This document shows positions 51,896-61,980 of a DNA stretch of 64,000 bases, piece by piece; within the stretch, counting starts at the first letter, position 1; each line of letters starts with the position of its first letter. This DNA comes from Microthyrium microscopicum (taxonomy: Eukaryota > Ascomycota > Dothideomycetes > Microthyriales > Microthyriaceae), in NCBI GenBank assembly GCA_010405405.1, contig MU004240.1:822217-886216 (forward strand), in the 5' to 3' direction. Made by a program: the position numbers and the translations under genes. The notes below the pieces were generated by a model. The model worked only from the letters and a program-made list of their open reading frames with translations. It searched no databases and was not told the DNA's origin.

Positions 51896-53201
51896 ATGGA
51901 TGTAGCAAAGTGTATAGAGCTACACAATCGCATCGTCAAATATGCCATGGACAAGACCTCACCATATCGGACCATCAACGTGACGAGGAGCTGGTTTTCA
52001 TTCTATGGATCCGAAGCAGAAGAGCTCCGTGAAGTCCTCACACCTCCAGTCATTCATTTCCTGGAAGGCATTGATATCGTGGACCCAGATGTTCTCCCTT
52101 TCCTTCCGATATTCGATGGTATTGCGAATCCTTCGGAGATGCGTGATGAGTTTATGCCTGAGAGTTGGATCTTGTTGTATCAAACGATAGAAAACGAGTT
52201 TGACGATAAGGGACTAATGCTAGACCTGGGTAGAGATGGCGCGTGTTCTTTCTTTGATGACGTTGATTCCCTTATGGAGCCCAATTTCTCCGGGCATTGG
52301 ATCTCGCTTGAGGTTGCGCTTCAATTTTATTTGCGAAGGATTGAAGTTGGGCAGTTTGCTTTGTTGCCTGGCTCTGTCCATGATCCAGTTCCCTGTTGGG
52401 TAAGCTCAAGATCTTTCATGACTTACGTCGTTGCTTTGACTGAATGATTGTACTGATGCACTGCAGATAATGCTGCCATACTCAGAATCCGAGCTAGAAC
52501 TGACTCTAGACACATGGCATGATTATCTCGAGGAGATGATCCACAAATACCCCAATCAGGCCAAAATCGCACAAGAAGAGCAAGAAGAATATGGCTGGTT
52601 CACCACCCAGCGTCTCGACGAGCACAACGTCCAAGGCTTCGCACGAGAATTCATGTCCAAAGCTCGCAAACCACCACCCTCTATCAAGTATATCGCGCCT
52701 ACCCTGCGGATCTTGGACACAGAGACCTTGACAGCCATCACCGCCTACAAGCGCCTAAAACACGCTACTGACCACGCCTTCAGAGATGACTATTCGTTCC
52801 TTCTCTTTCCTGGAGATGCTTTCAGCACCTGGTCTGTATCGGATCGAGGAGCAAAGGCAGAGGCCTGGGAGAGGCTGTTCTTGCTTGATAAACGAGCTGG
52901 ACTATATGTCATACCTTCGCAGAATAAGATGGCTGAGATTGGTGATGTAGTTGAGCTGCTCACGCCGACTTCTGTGGACGGGTCTTGTATGGGCATCTTC
53001 AAGTATGGTCCAAATTGCCCGTTGATGGGAGAGCATGGAGTGCGGTTGCATGATGTTATCAACATTTGGAGACGGCTGTTGTGCGATAGCGAGTTGTGGT
53101 CTGTAGGTGCTGATGGCATTCAAGGCGGTGTTGAGGCGTGGAAACTGGTTGAGACGAATGCGGAGTCTTTTAAACCTGATTCTATATGTATGACTCTGTA
53201 A
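51896..53201 (+). CDS. Conserved-looking protein of unknown function, 412 residues
   Basis: Two exons (51896-52399 and 52467-53201, both phase 0, donor GTAAGC, acceptor TGCAG) encode 412 residues starting MDVAKCIELHNRIVKYAMDK. The protein is acidic, soluble and rich in W, F and Y, with no signal peptide or membrane helix. A charged helix with EEQEEYGW lies near the start of exon 2, and the C-terminal third contains GDVVELLTPTSVDGSCMGIFKYG. I do not recognise the family. It is the first gene right of the RIP island, about 650 bp from its edge, yet shows no sign of RIP and has an intact frame, so the mutation has not visibly leaked this far. Confidence 0.8.
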
Positions 53202-53284
53202 AGGCAGTCAACTTGTCTGAGGTCTGTCACCGCTTAATCCCTAAATATCAGCTCGATGCCATTGCCATAGCATAGGCGGTCCTG

Positions 53285-54247
53285 TTATATATCAACTATC
53301 TGAATAGCATTCCCCAGCTTTCCAGTATTATTCACAGAGAGAGCTGCGTTCACCATAAGCGTGCCCTTTGCATCTCCTCCCCATACTCGATCCCATATCA
53401 CACCTGTCACCCCATAGAATATCACCCTTAACGCATCCATCCACAGGTGCAAACTAATCAGCTGCCTTATAAACCCCTTCCGTCCCTCTCGCGCCATACT
53501 TCCTTCATACACTTCCTGCATATCATCCCATCTTACGAGCTCTCTTCCAGCACCAGCATGTACATGCCCAAACACATGCAATACTGGCCTAATCTTCCAC
53601 ACCTCCCTCAGCAAAAACACACATCCTAGCCACGGATACTGCAAATCAAGATGATATTTTGGCGGCGTATGCGTGACGAGCACATCTGTCTTCCGCGGCA
53701 CCGTATCCGTCCACGCGTCTAATATACGATCATACTGGAATGCGAAATTGGATCCACCACACTTTGGAATCTGCGGTGCGCCATATATACACAATACGCG
53801 CCCATTCTCAAACTTGAGCTTAGTACCGCTATGCTGCAGGTAGGTTATATCTTTCCAATCCAGCGTCTCCGCCTGCTCTTCAGGGCTCAGTGTAGTTCGT
53901 GACCGCGGGTCTAGGTAGGTATCGTGGTTACCTGCGATGACTATCTTGTGCGCGTGTGGGAGGCTGGCGAGCCAGTCGATTTGTGCTTGTATTTCGGATA
54001 CTGTGCCCTTGTTTGCGAGGTCGCCAGCGTGAATGAGGAGATCGCCGGACGGGATTGAGCAGAGTTTGGTATGGGTGTCGGATATGCAGATTACGCGGAC
54101 GCAAGACTTGGAGGATGGTTTGGGGGTTGAGTAGAGGGCGTTGAAGCTGTGGTAGAGGTTTGTGATGATGAATTGGAGGGGCGAGGTTAGGATGCGTTCG
54201 CGGAGGGTTGGTGGGTCGAAGATGTTGCGGGAGGATGTGCCCAGCAT
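53285..54247 (-). CDS. Calcineurin-like metallophosphoesterase
   Basis: A single-exon, 320-residue protein of the metallophosphoesterase superfamily, which hydrolyses phosphomonoesters or diesters with two bound metals. All signature blocks are visible in order: DTH (57-59), GDLA (75-78), GNHD (106-109), the THTPP histidine (193) and GHVH (227-230). The arrangement and length resemble MPPED1/MPPED2-like and fungal 'Ser/Thr phosphatase family' proteins. The N-terminal 45 residues are less conserved and may be a targeting or regulatory segment. The gene is convergent with the 412-residue protein (83 bp between stops) and divergent from the membrane-protein gene to its right. The substrate is unknown. 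Confidence 0.9.
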   Translation of the reverse strand: MLGTSSRNIFDPPTLRERILTSPLQFIITNLYHSFNALYSTPKPSSKSCVRVICISDTHTKLCSIPSGDLLIHAGDLANKGTVSEIQAQIDWLASLPHAHKIVIAGNHDTYLDPRSRTTLSPEEQAETLDWKDITYLQHSGTKLKFENGRVLCIYGAPQIPKCGGSNFAFQYDRILDAWTDTVPRKTDVLVTHTPPKYHLDLQYPWLGCVFLLREVWKIRPVLHVFGHVHAGAGRELVRWDDMQEVYEGSMAREGRKGFIRQLISLHLWMDALRVIFYGVTGVIWDRVWGGDAKGTLMVNAALSVNNTGKLGNAIQIVDI

Positions 54248-55161
54248 TGTGAGGAATAGAGAGATTTATTGGATTAGGGATGAGATGAGTGTATTCGTGT
54301 CAATTGCACTTTTTGATGCTCATTTTATGCTGGTTGCGTCGGATGAATGACGCAGGAGCTGGAGGCAGTTGGATCGATCATGGATCGTTGCGGCTCTTTC
54401 CTACGTGGCTGGCAAATCAAAAGCTTCTTCCTGACCTTTTCTCCTGGAGATCTGTTCGTTCTTGAATTGACACTACTGAGGTTCAACTTTCCGGTGAGAC
54501 TTTTTGTCATTAAATCCTTGAGAATTGGATTGATCTATGTCTCATGCGGCTCGTCTTGCTTCACTGAATACTCAGTAGTATGTAAAACGCATATTGCTAC
54601 CCTCACCGCAGTATCCCGTTTGCTTGACATGAATCAAGTGATTTGAGGAGGCTCTGCATTTTGATCTCAATTGCAGATGCAAAGGTTGTGAGAGCGTTCG
54701 AGACATGGGTAACGGCATTCGCAAGCAAGTGAAAGACACGAGAAGCTATTTTTGGAGCTTGATATCTGGTGGCAAACAGCAACAACAAGAATCTGTTTAA
54801 CACAACGCTTGTGGGTCCAGCTTGACTGGCAACAGTTTACAAACTCACAGCTATTTTCAACATTGCAGTTCTATACATAACTTTACAATTTGCATGACAA
54901 GAATTCAATACTGTCAATACTTTTCGTCTGCGTTTCACCAGTCAAAGGATTCAAGCCCCTGTCAGATCCGACTCAAAAGCAGCTGCCTTCCGCTCAATCA
55001 AGACCAACTGCGCCTCAAACAACTTGTCCTTTCAAGATTGTATATACTAGTACTGTCAACCCTTTCCGCTTGATAGTTCAGATTGCTCTGCATTTTCTCG
55101 AATCTCATTGACAAGGCCTGAACTCTAGTGATAGATTGTCACACTGTCCAGCTAGTTAGAG
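54248..55161. other. Intergenic (divergent promoters), no supported gene
   Basis: This lies between two divergent genes. Short overlapping frames (for example 54,822-55,111) have no motifs and probably belong to untranslated leader sequence of the downstream gene. No repeats were seen. Confidence 0.5.
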
Positions 55162-56441
55162 TTGATCGATATATCCACAAGACGAAGTCAACCCCCGCTC
55201 CCCGAAATGGGAGGCCCATCAAAAACCAGCAATGGTCGCCCTTATCGCGATGATCCATCTATGGATGATGCAGTGTCTCTGCATACAACTACGACTGTAG
55301 ATTTCGATGATGCACCGGAACTGAGAACCATCGAATCCGATACATTGGCCGTACCGCCACCATATACCGACCATGACGAGAATCAGCAGCAGAGTACCGG
55401 CCACCATGTGTCTGATGTGCCATACAACTCCTACAACTTATCCGATCTCGATGCAGCCAAGACTCTGGACGATGGGACAAAAGTGCTCCTTGGAGTCTAC
55501 CAGAACGACCCCAAAGGCATGGAAGCAGCCTTGAACAAGTGGGCACAAGTGCCTCCCATCAAGATTGTACAGATTCGAGGCACCCATCAAGAGACTACCA
55601 AGAATGGCGACAAAAAGGAGCAGAAGAGGGTTACAGATTTCGATGTTAAGCTCCGGCTGACAGAGTATCTGTTCACACATCCAGGAAGAAATGCCTGGGC
55701 GGAATTGCGGACTATTGAAAATCATACAAAGGCCTATAGAGGTACTGTTCTTAAGACAGTAGATCGGGCTGCCAATATGGAAAGGACTAAGCCTTCAGTA
55801 AAGGAGTGGTGCCACATGTATGATGCAAGTCATGCTGTGCTGAAGAAGTAAGTCAGCCAAATTGGTCGGAACGACCTCGCTAATCTGTAACAAGGTTTCG
55901 CTTCAAGAGATATGCCACTGGATTGGACGAGAAGTTCTTGACAGAACGACTTGAAAACTTGGTTCGAGCAACAAACTACAAAGGCCATCTCGTCATTTCA
56001 TTTCCGGTTGAAAATCCAGGAGTTGATATATTCAACGACCACTGGATAAATCGTTGGCGAAATACTCGCTGGATCTTCCTTTTGTTCTGTATTTCGATGC
56101 TTTGGATCATCACATGGCCAGTTCTCTTTTTCTTGACTAAGAAGTACGAAGTCGTGAGAGCAGATTGGCCATTTTCATATCATGATGAGTTTGGCAACGG
56201 CCAGCGACAGTTTGCTACTATAAGTGAAAAACAATGGTTTGCCAAGTGGCAAAAGCTTATTGCAAAGGCCATTGTTTCCAAGCGAGAGACCGTCCTCACT
56301 GAAGAGGATCTGGTTATCGTTGATGAATCTCTTCCCCAATATGGAGACCCCACAATTGACTCTGCCATCAACTTCCTTGGAGCTGGAATTCGAACGTATC
56401 AAGAAGTCAATCGACAGGTCGGCTGGGGTTATGACACTTGA
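55162..56441 (+). CDS. Fungal one-pass membrane protein, unknown function
   Basis: Two exons (55162-55847 and 55895-56441, phase 2 junction, donor GTAAGT) encode 410 residues. The first in-frame Met is at 55,162; a second at 55,207 would give 395 residues. The N-terminal 90 residues are Ser/Thr/Pro-rich and disordered and include PPPY. A folded central part follows (NKWAQVPPIKIVQIRG, RLTEYLFTHPGRNAWAELRTIENHTKAYRGTV). One strong membrane helix lies at about 288-310, flanked by RWRNTRW and KKYEVVRADWPFSY, and then a soluble C-terminal part. This architecture occurs across ascomycetes in proteins annotated only as hypothetical; I know no function. The PPPY could recruit a WW-domain ubiquitin ligase such as Rsp5; that is inference. 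Confidence 0.85.
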
Positions 56442-56822
56442 TAATTAGCAGCATCGGTACTTCCAATGCAGTTGCTTTCGGACCTCAATCCTGGGCTACT
56501 GGTGCTTCCAGTTGTTAATGCTTTCCCGTTATTTCTTCATGATTGTGCTTTCCCTGTATGTTGCGAAGAATGTAGAAAGGACACTGCAGATGACACCATG
56601 TTCTATTTGTAATGCCCTTATGAATTTCCTGTTCCTTACGGACAAGCTTCGTCTCTTTCAATTCTTGGTTCATATGCATCGTAGTATTAGCTGCAGCATT
56701 CTCTCTTTTCTACTTTATCCTTTAACCTCGAATCATTATTTCCAAACCTCTTATCCCTAATCCATCCTTTAGCCTCAGTCCTGGATTGTCCATCATATTC
56801 TTCACGATAGATTGAGGAAGCA
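56442..56822. other. Intergenic, no supported gene
   Basis: Downstream region of the membrane-protein gene and leader of the next. A hydrophobic 82-residue frame at 56,512-56,760 is pyrimidine-driven and lacks splice or family support. Confidence 0.5.
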
Positions 56823-58609
56823 ATGTCGACTTCTGACCACGCCAAAACCTCAGAGCTCCGTGACGCCGAAGCTCAAGGACGTACTCTAGTTGCCATCGCG
56901 CCAGTCTTGATCACAGATATTTCTAGATGTGAATCAATCACGGTGGATATCGTCGAGTCCAGTTCACCTAGAGAATCACCTCAGCCTTTTCTCGAAATGA
57001 CTAGCTCACGACTCGTCTCTCCTCCTGGTGAAACGCGCGACGGGGATCCTGATGGAAGACTGTCCAGAAATCGCCAAACCCATAGAATGACCGCGCTTGT
57101 TCGTCGTTTGCACATGTCTTCAAATCCGAATCTTCATGAGCCACATCGATCAAGCGATGAGCACCCTCGGCAGCGACTCGAAGGGAGTATCTCCACGCAG
57201 CGCTCAAGTTTATCTACCACACACCGCTCAAGTTTAGCCTGGAGCATACTATCTACCACCACCAGTGAAGAGGCTGACCCATTTGGTCTCAAAGCTCGTC
57301 GACGAAGTAGCGCTCCTGCAACGCTACGCGCCAGGGACCGATATCGAGATCTGGCAGTATCTTTTCTCCCGTTCACGCTTCAGATCCCGTCATCAGATGA
57401 AGAGGATTCCAGCAGTCAAGGTGGCGGCCGGAGATGGTCAAAATCTTCTCGATCGACAAGCGGAACTGCGGACAACAATGCTACTGGATCTGATGCGCAC
57501 CCGAATGCGGATGGCCGACGCTGGTCTGCATACGCCATGCCAATCATTCTGAAGAGGGCGAGCACGACTGGCTCTGTAGATATCAAGACTCTTCAACACG
57601 CTTACTACGAGGTAGGTCTCGTGATTATTCGCGCAGACTACAATAAACTAACGTCTCGCAGAGCTTTCAGAAAGGCGAATCAAGCAACAGACCTCCGCTA
57701 GCATCCGACCTCGAGCATAAAGAGGCCCTTGTCTCTGTGGTAACAGACAAGCACGAAGTTCATGGCGTCCCTCTTCCGCTCGACTTGACGAGCACTCCTG
57801 ACCATGGCTCCACTGTTATAGGTGATGGTCACGAAACCTTTGAGGTCTCCTGGCATGACAGTACTTCTCCTGAGCGAAGCACCTACCTCAGTCCTGATCA
57901 CCATAGGCCTCTTTTTGTGTCACCTTTGAAAGATGCATACTTCTCAGAAGAAGACGAGCAATCTGAACTACCCTTGGACCGAGTCAATACCAAACTAAGC
58001 CATTGGGATTGGCATAGGCACACCGTAGTCCAAGGTTCAAAAGTAAATCACAGAAAGCAACACCACTCTTCTGAGCACTCATCTGTTCCGTCAACTCCAT
58101 GCAAATCCGCTTCACGGAACAGCGAAGTTGTAGTGTCCGGCAGTCAGTCTCAAGTAGAATCACAGAACCCCAGCAGGCGTGTCTCCGATTCTGACACTCA
58201 TATCCGCTTTGGCTCTCTTCCTGAGCGTAATGAATCTGGCGCATCTACTCCAGTTACCGTTGAAGTCTATGACGATACTGACGGACCGCCTGGCTCAACG
58301 CGTGAGCTCTCCTGGGATAACCATTCAGAACCTGATACCTCAATTGTCGCACCACACGAAGGTACTGAGCACCTCGATGTCATCAATTCAGATCCAACTA
58401 CACCTCTACGAGATCGAGTATTGTCCAATCTGTCAAGCTCACATGTCCACTTTCGAGACCATCGGGACAGCCTAGAATTAGTTCGTCACAGGATCTTGAG
58501 ATACAGAGGAAGTCACGTAACCGGCCGAAGAATATCAGGGACTCGCCGGAGTGTGACAATAAACACAGAAGAAATTGTTTTTGACGAGAAGAATGAGGCT
58601 GAAGATTGA
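56823..58609 (+). CDS. Serine-rich, largely disordered protein of unknown function
   Basis: Exons 56823-57611 and 57662-58609 (both phase 0, 50-nt intron) encode 578 residues. Composition is dominated by S, T, R, D, E and H with few hydrophobic stretches, so most of it is likely disordered. Features include RRWSKSSRSTSG, a second RRWSAYAMP, and many S/T-P and RxxS sites (ARRRSSAP, SRRVSDSD, GRRISGTRRSVT) that look like phosphorylation targets of basophilic and proline-directed kinases. No domain, signal peptide or membrane helix is visible. It could be a signalling scaffold or a polarity or septum-associated protein; I assign none of these. The frame is clean, so the gene is probably real. 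Confidence 0.75.
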
Positions 58610-59203
58610 GCGTTTTATCATGTAATTTCCTAAATACCTATTACTGTCCACGCTGGAATTACAAAAAATCATTGCTGTGATATTGTGCTGAGTTGGAATT
58701 TTTATTTGCTGGATATATACTGTTTGATTGCAATTTTATCTCAAGGCTTCTAAGCGGTGATATTCATTATGGGAGAATGAATATCACGACCTGCACTGAT
58801 GACGACCTTAACTAATTCGGGATCTAGCATACACGTAATAAAAGACGGGCGAGTCTTTTCCCTTGTAATACCCCCCTTCAAATCTTCGGATCACGTTGGG
58901 TGTGGGTTAAGTTTTTGTTCCCAGAGTGTACGGGGTCAATCCTCGGGGAGGTCAAATTTTTTTGGCCCGTTTTTTCCCTGATAATGGTTTATTCTGATTT
59001 GCCTTGGATAGCTTTGGATAATTTTGATCTTTTTCTGGTCAAAATAATAAGTTGTGGCGTTGGGAAAGGTTCACGATGTTGATTTTGGAGCTCAAACAGT
59101 GACGGATGATGGGTCGCTCGTCACTGCCCACACATAGGTCCAACCCCGAATATTTTATTATGCTATTGAGGCTGTGTAGACTGGTAGTTCAATTCTTGTC
59201 TTC
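58610..59203. other. Intergenic with one perfect hairpin
   Basis: Between two convergent genes. It holds the 12-bp palindromic hairpin at 58,757-58,787; otherwise no gene. It contains T-rich runs such as AATTTTTTTGG. Confidence 0.5.
58757..58787. repeat. Perfect 12-bp inverted repeat with 7-nt loop
   Basis: GTGATATTCATT at 58,757-58,768 pairs exactly with AATGAATATCAC at 58,776-58,787. It lies 147 nt beyond the stop of the serine-rich gene, a possible 3'-end RNA structure or a protein-binding palindrome. Confidence 0.7.
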
Positions 59204-59769
59204 TCAAGATGAGGGATATCGTTCTCCTTGATCCCACTGTTCATGGTTAGTACGTCTCCCAAAAAGCTCACACCAAAACTGCCAACTTACGTGCTCAGCA
59301 ATGCAGCCACCATCCCATCTAAATCGATCGACGATCTCTCCCATCCCACCAGACTTATAATTCACCCAAGACATGGGGCTCTTGAATGTGGAGCGTATGT
59401 ACGTGTGCTTGGTATTGTCCCAAATCGGACTGAGAATACCCCAGGCGGAGGCAGACCCATTCTTAGCCATTGGATTATGATTCTGACAATCAGTCTACTT
59501 AGCACGGATAATAAAAGCGCGATTCATGGAGCTCTTACGATATAGTCGGCAGCAATGTACTCAAAGGACTTGTAGATGGACTTTTGCTTGCCCACAAACA
59601 CCTCGACGAAAGCGTCAAAGCGAGCTTTCGTCTCAGCTTCGCTCGGAGGAGGACTCTGGCGTTTGCATGGTGTAGGTGCTGCTTTGCCTCCTCCTCGCTG
59701 GGGGACGGCAAGTACCACGAGAGGCGTGGCGAGGAGTGCCGTGAACCAGGTGAGTACGCGCATCGTCAA
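59204..59769 (-). CDS. Secreted SnoaL-like (NTF2-fold) protein
   Basis: Three exons (59769-59539, 59482-59291, 59236-59204, all phase 0) encode 153 codons with the stop, read from the first Met; a start at the second Met (59,763) would be two residues shorter. A signal peptide (MRVLTWFTALLATPLVVLAV) is followed by a low-complexity GGGKAAPTPCKRQSPPP linker. The fold region includes FDAFVEVFVGKQKSIYKSFEYIAADYINHNP and FRWDGGCIAEHWDQG, the pattern of SnoaL-like polyketide-cyclase-type proteins with the YINHNP and AEHWD blocks. The last exon is only 33 nt and ends soon after EHWD, earlier than usual for the family. The catalytic role is unknown. It is divergent from kynureninase with 531 bp between starts. 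Confidence 0.8.
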
Positions 59770-60300
59770 GACAGTACTTGAATATGTTGGAAGTGGAATC
59801 GAAGTCGCACGCTAGAGGGAATCATGGACTCCGATTTTGGGGAGTGACTAGAATATATACTCTTATGGTCATCTAATCTATATAATCTCCTCTCATTTGC
59901 CATAGGGCTGGTGTAAGGTACTGCTCCGAGAGCTTGAGAAAAGAGATAGCATAACTGTAGCTTATCGTAGAGCATCGGAAATGAAAGGATATATTGTAGG
60001 GAAACTATACGGAAAATGCACCGGTACATGCTATCCAGTGGACAGTTGTCCGGCGTGCTCCAGGCACTTTACCAGAATCCAGGATAGAGATGTAGTTGAC
60101 AGGATATGAAGTCTGAGCGGCTATATATTGTAGCAGCTAAGTAGGACGTCGTGGATGCGGAAGCCAGAACCCTGCATGCGCGCCGTACATGTGCCAAACG
60201 GAGCTAAATCCACCAGAAGCGGTGGTATTTGGTTCCGATCATTTCAGAGCTTGAGAACCTTACCGTGCTTACTTACCTCATCTACAAAATCTTTCTAACA
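59770..60300. other. Divergent promoter region, no supported gene
   Basis: Shared upstream region of the SnoaL-like gene (minus) and kynureninase (plus). No additional gene or repeat was recognised. Confidence 0.5.
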
Positions 60301-61849
60301 ATGGCCGATATCTTCGACTTTGGATCCCTTGAAACTCCGCTTTCTGAAAAGACGGCACAGAAATTGGACAGTGAACATGGAATTTCTCAGCGCGAACATT
60401 TCGTGATTCCGACGCAAGCCGATCTAAAGAGGCGAACCATCACAGCATCCAAAAATGGTATGTGCAAAAAACCGATGTCTCTGAACCTCTAAAACCAAAA
60501 GCATATTACTAATCGACACGCCAGACACTGCTCAGGAAAACCACAAATCCTCAATATACGTCTGTGGCAATTCCCTAGGTCTACAGCCAAAATGTACCAA
60601 GACATATATCGAGCGCTACCTCTCCACCTGGAGTACACAAGGAGTCTACGGGCATTTCAAATCACTCGACGATGAGCTCACGAAACCATGGATGAACATT
60701 GACGACCAAGCCAGCGCCGCCATGGCACCCATCGTCGGCGCCACCCCCAACGAAGTCGCCGTCATGGAAACACTGACCGCCAACTTACACTTCCTGCTCG
60801 CCAGCTTCTACAAGCCCACCGCATACAAATACAAGATCCTCATTGAAGGCAAAGCATTCCCAAGTGACCACTTTGCTGTGCAAAGCCATCTCGCGCAGCA
60901 CAACTACTCTGCCCGCGAAGCACTCGTGCTTCTGGAACCGGATGATAGTGACAAACACTATTTTTCTACACAGCATATTCTAGACACTATCACTGAGCAC
61001 GCTGGATCGCTGGCTCTTATTCTACTGCCAGGCATTCACTTCTACAGCGGCCAATTCTTCGACATCAAAAACATCACTGCGCACGCTCACGCACACAACG
61101 TTCTCATCGGCTGGGATCTCGCGCACGCAGCTGGTAATGTCCCTCTCCAACTACACGACTGGGACGTTGATTTCGCCGCGTGGTGCACGTATAAATACCT
61201 CAACAGCGGACCAGGCTGCATCGGCGCACTATTTGTGCACGACCGCCACACCGCAGTCGCGAACTCACCGGAGAAGGCATTAGAGAGTAGTAGTGCGCCT
61301 AATGATGTGTTGACGGGTGGTCTTGAGGCGGAGAAACGCTTTGGTTTTCGTCATCGGCTATGTGGTTGGTGGGGCAGCAGTAAGACGACGCGGTTTGAGA
61401 TGGATAATGTGTTTGTTCCGATTGCGGGTGCGGCTGGGTGGCAGGTGAGTAATCCGAGTGCGTTGGATACGACGAGCGTACTTGCGAGTTTGAGTGTGTT
61501 TGAGCGCGCAGGTAGTGTTGTGGAGTTACGGAAGCGGAGTGTGTTGTTGACGGGGTACTTGGAGTATTTGCTGCTCAACTGGCCGACAGTAGATGGCGGA
61601 CAGCGGCCGTATACGCTGCTGACGCCGGTGAACCCGGAGGAGCGCGGAGCACAGATTAGTGTGCGGCTGGATCCGGGGTTGCTGGATGGTGTGGTGGTGG
61701 ATTTGGAGGCAGAGGCCGTGGTGGTGGATGAGAGAAAGCCGGATGTTATTCGAGTTGCGCCGACGCCGCTTTACAATACGTTTAGCGATGTATGGAACTT
61801 TGTGGACATTTTGTCACGGTCACTGGAGAAGCGTAGGAAAGCATCATAA
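60301..61849 (+). CDS. BNA5: Kynureninase
   Basis: Cytosolic PLP enzyme that hydrolyses kynurenine and 3-hydroxykynurenine to anthranilate or 3-hydroxyanthranilate plus alanine, in tryptophan breakdown and de novo NAD synthesis. Exons 60301-60457 and 60525-61849 (phase 1 junction) encode 493 residues. Family blocks are YVCGNSLGLQPK (about 64-75), an ATPNEVAVMETLTANLH phosphate-binding stretch, GWDLAHAAGN (Asp250 facing the PLP pyridine nitrogen) and CTYKYLNSGPG with the Schiff-base Lys276. Later blocks include GWWGSS and the C-terminal VIRVAPTPLYNTF. All key residues are present. It is convergent with DNA polymerase alpha, with 131 bp between stops. Many fungi have two kynureninase paralogues, so which one this is remains open. 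Confidence 0.95.
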
Positions 61850-61980
61850 GCGAATAAGTTTCTTCAGTATAGCATTAGCGAAGAATAGACAGACACACAA
61901 CTCATATATCCAAACCGAATTGCGCCGCCGAATGAAAATGCAACAGTCATACACAAAACGCCTGAGAGAAGCAACCGACG

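Noticed and set aside
56512-56760. Hydrophobic 82-residue frame as a small membrane protein
   Set aside because: Pyrimidine-rich 3' region of the upstream gene; no start context or homology-like features.
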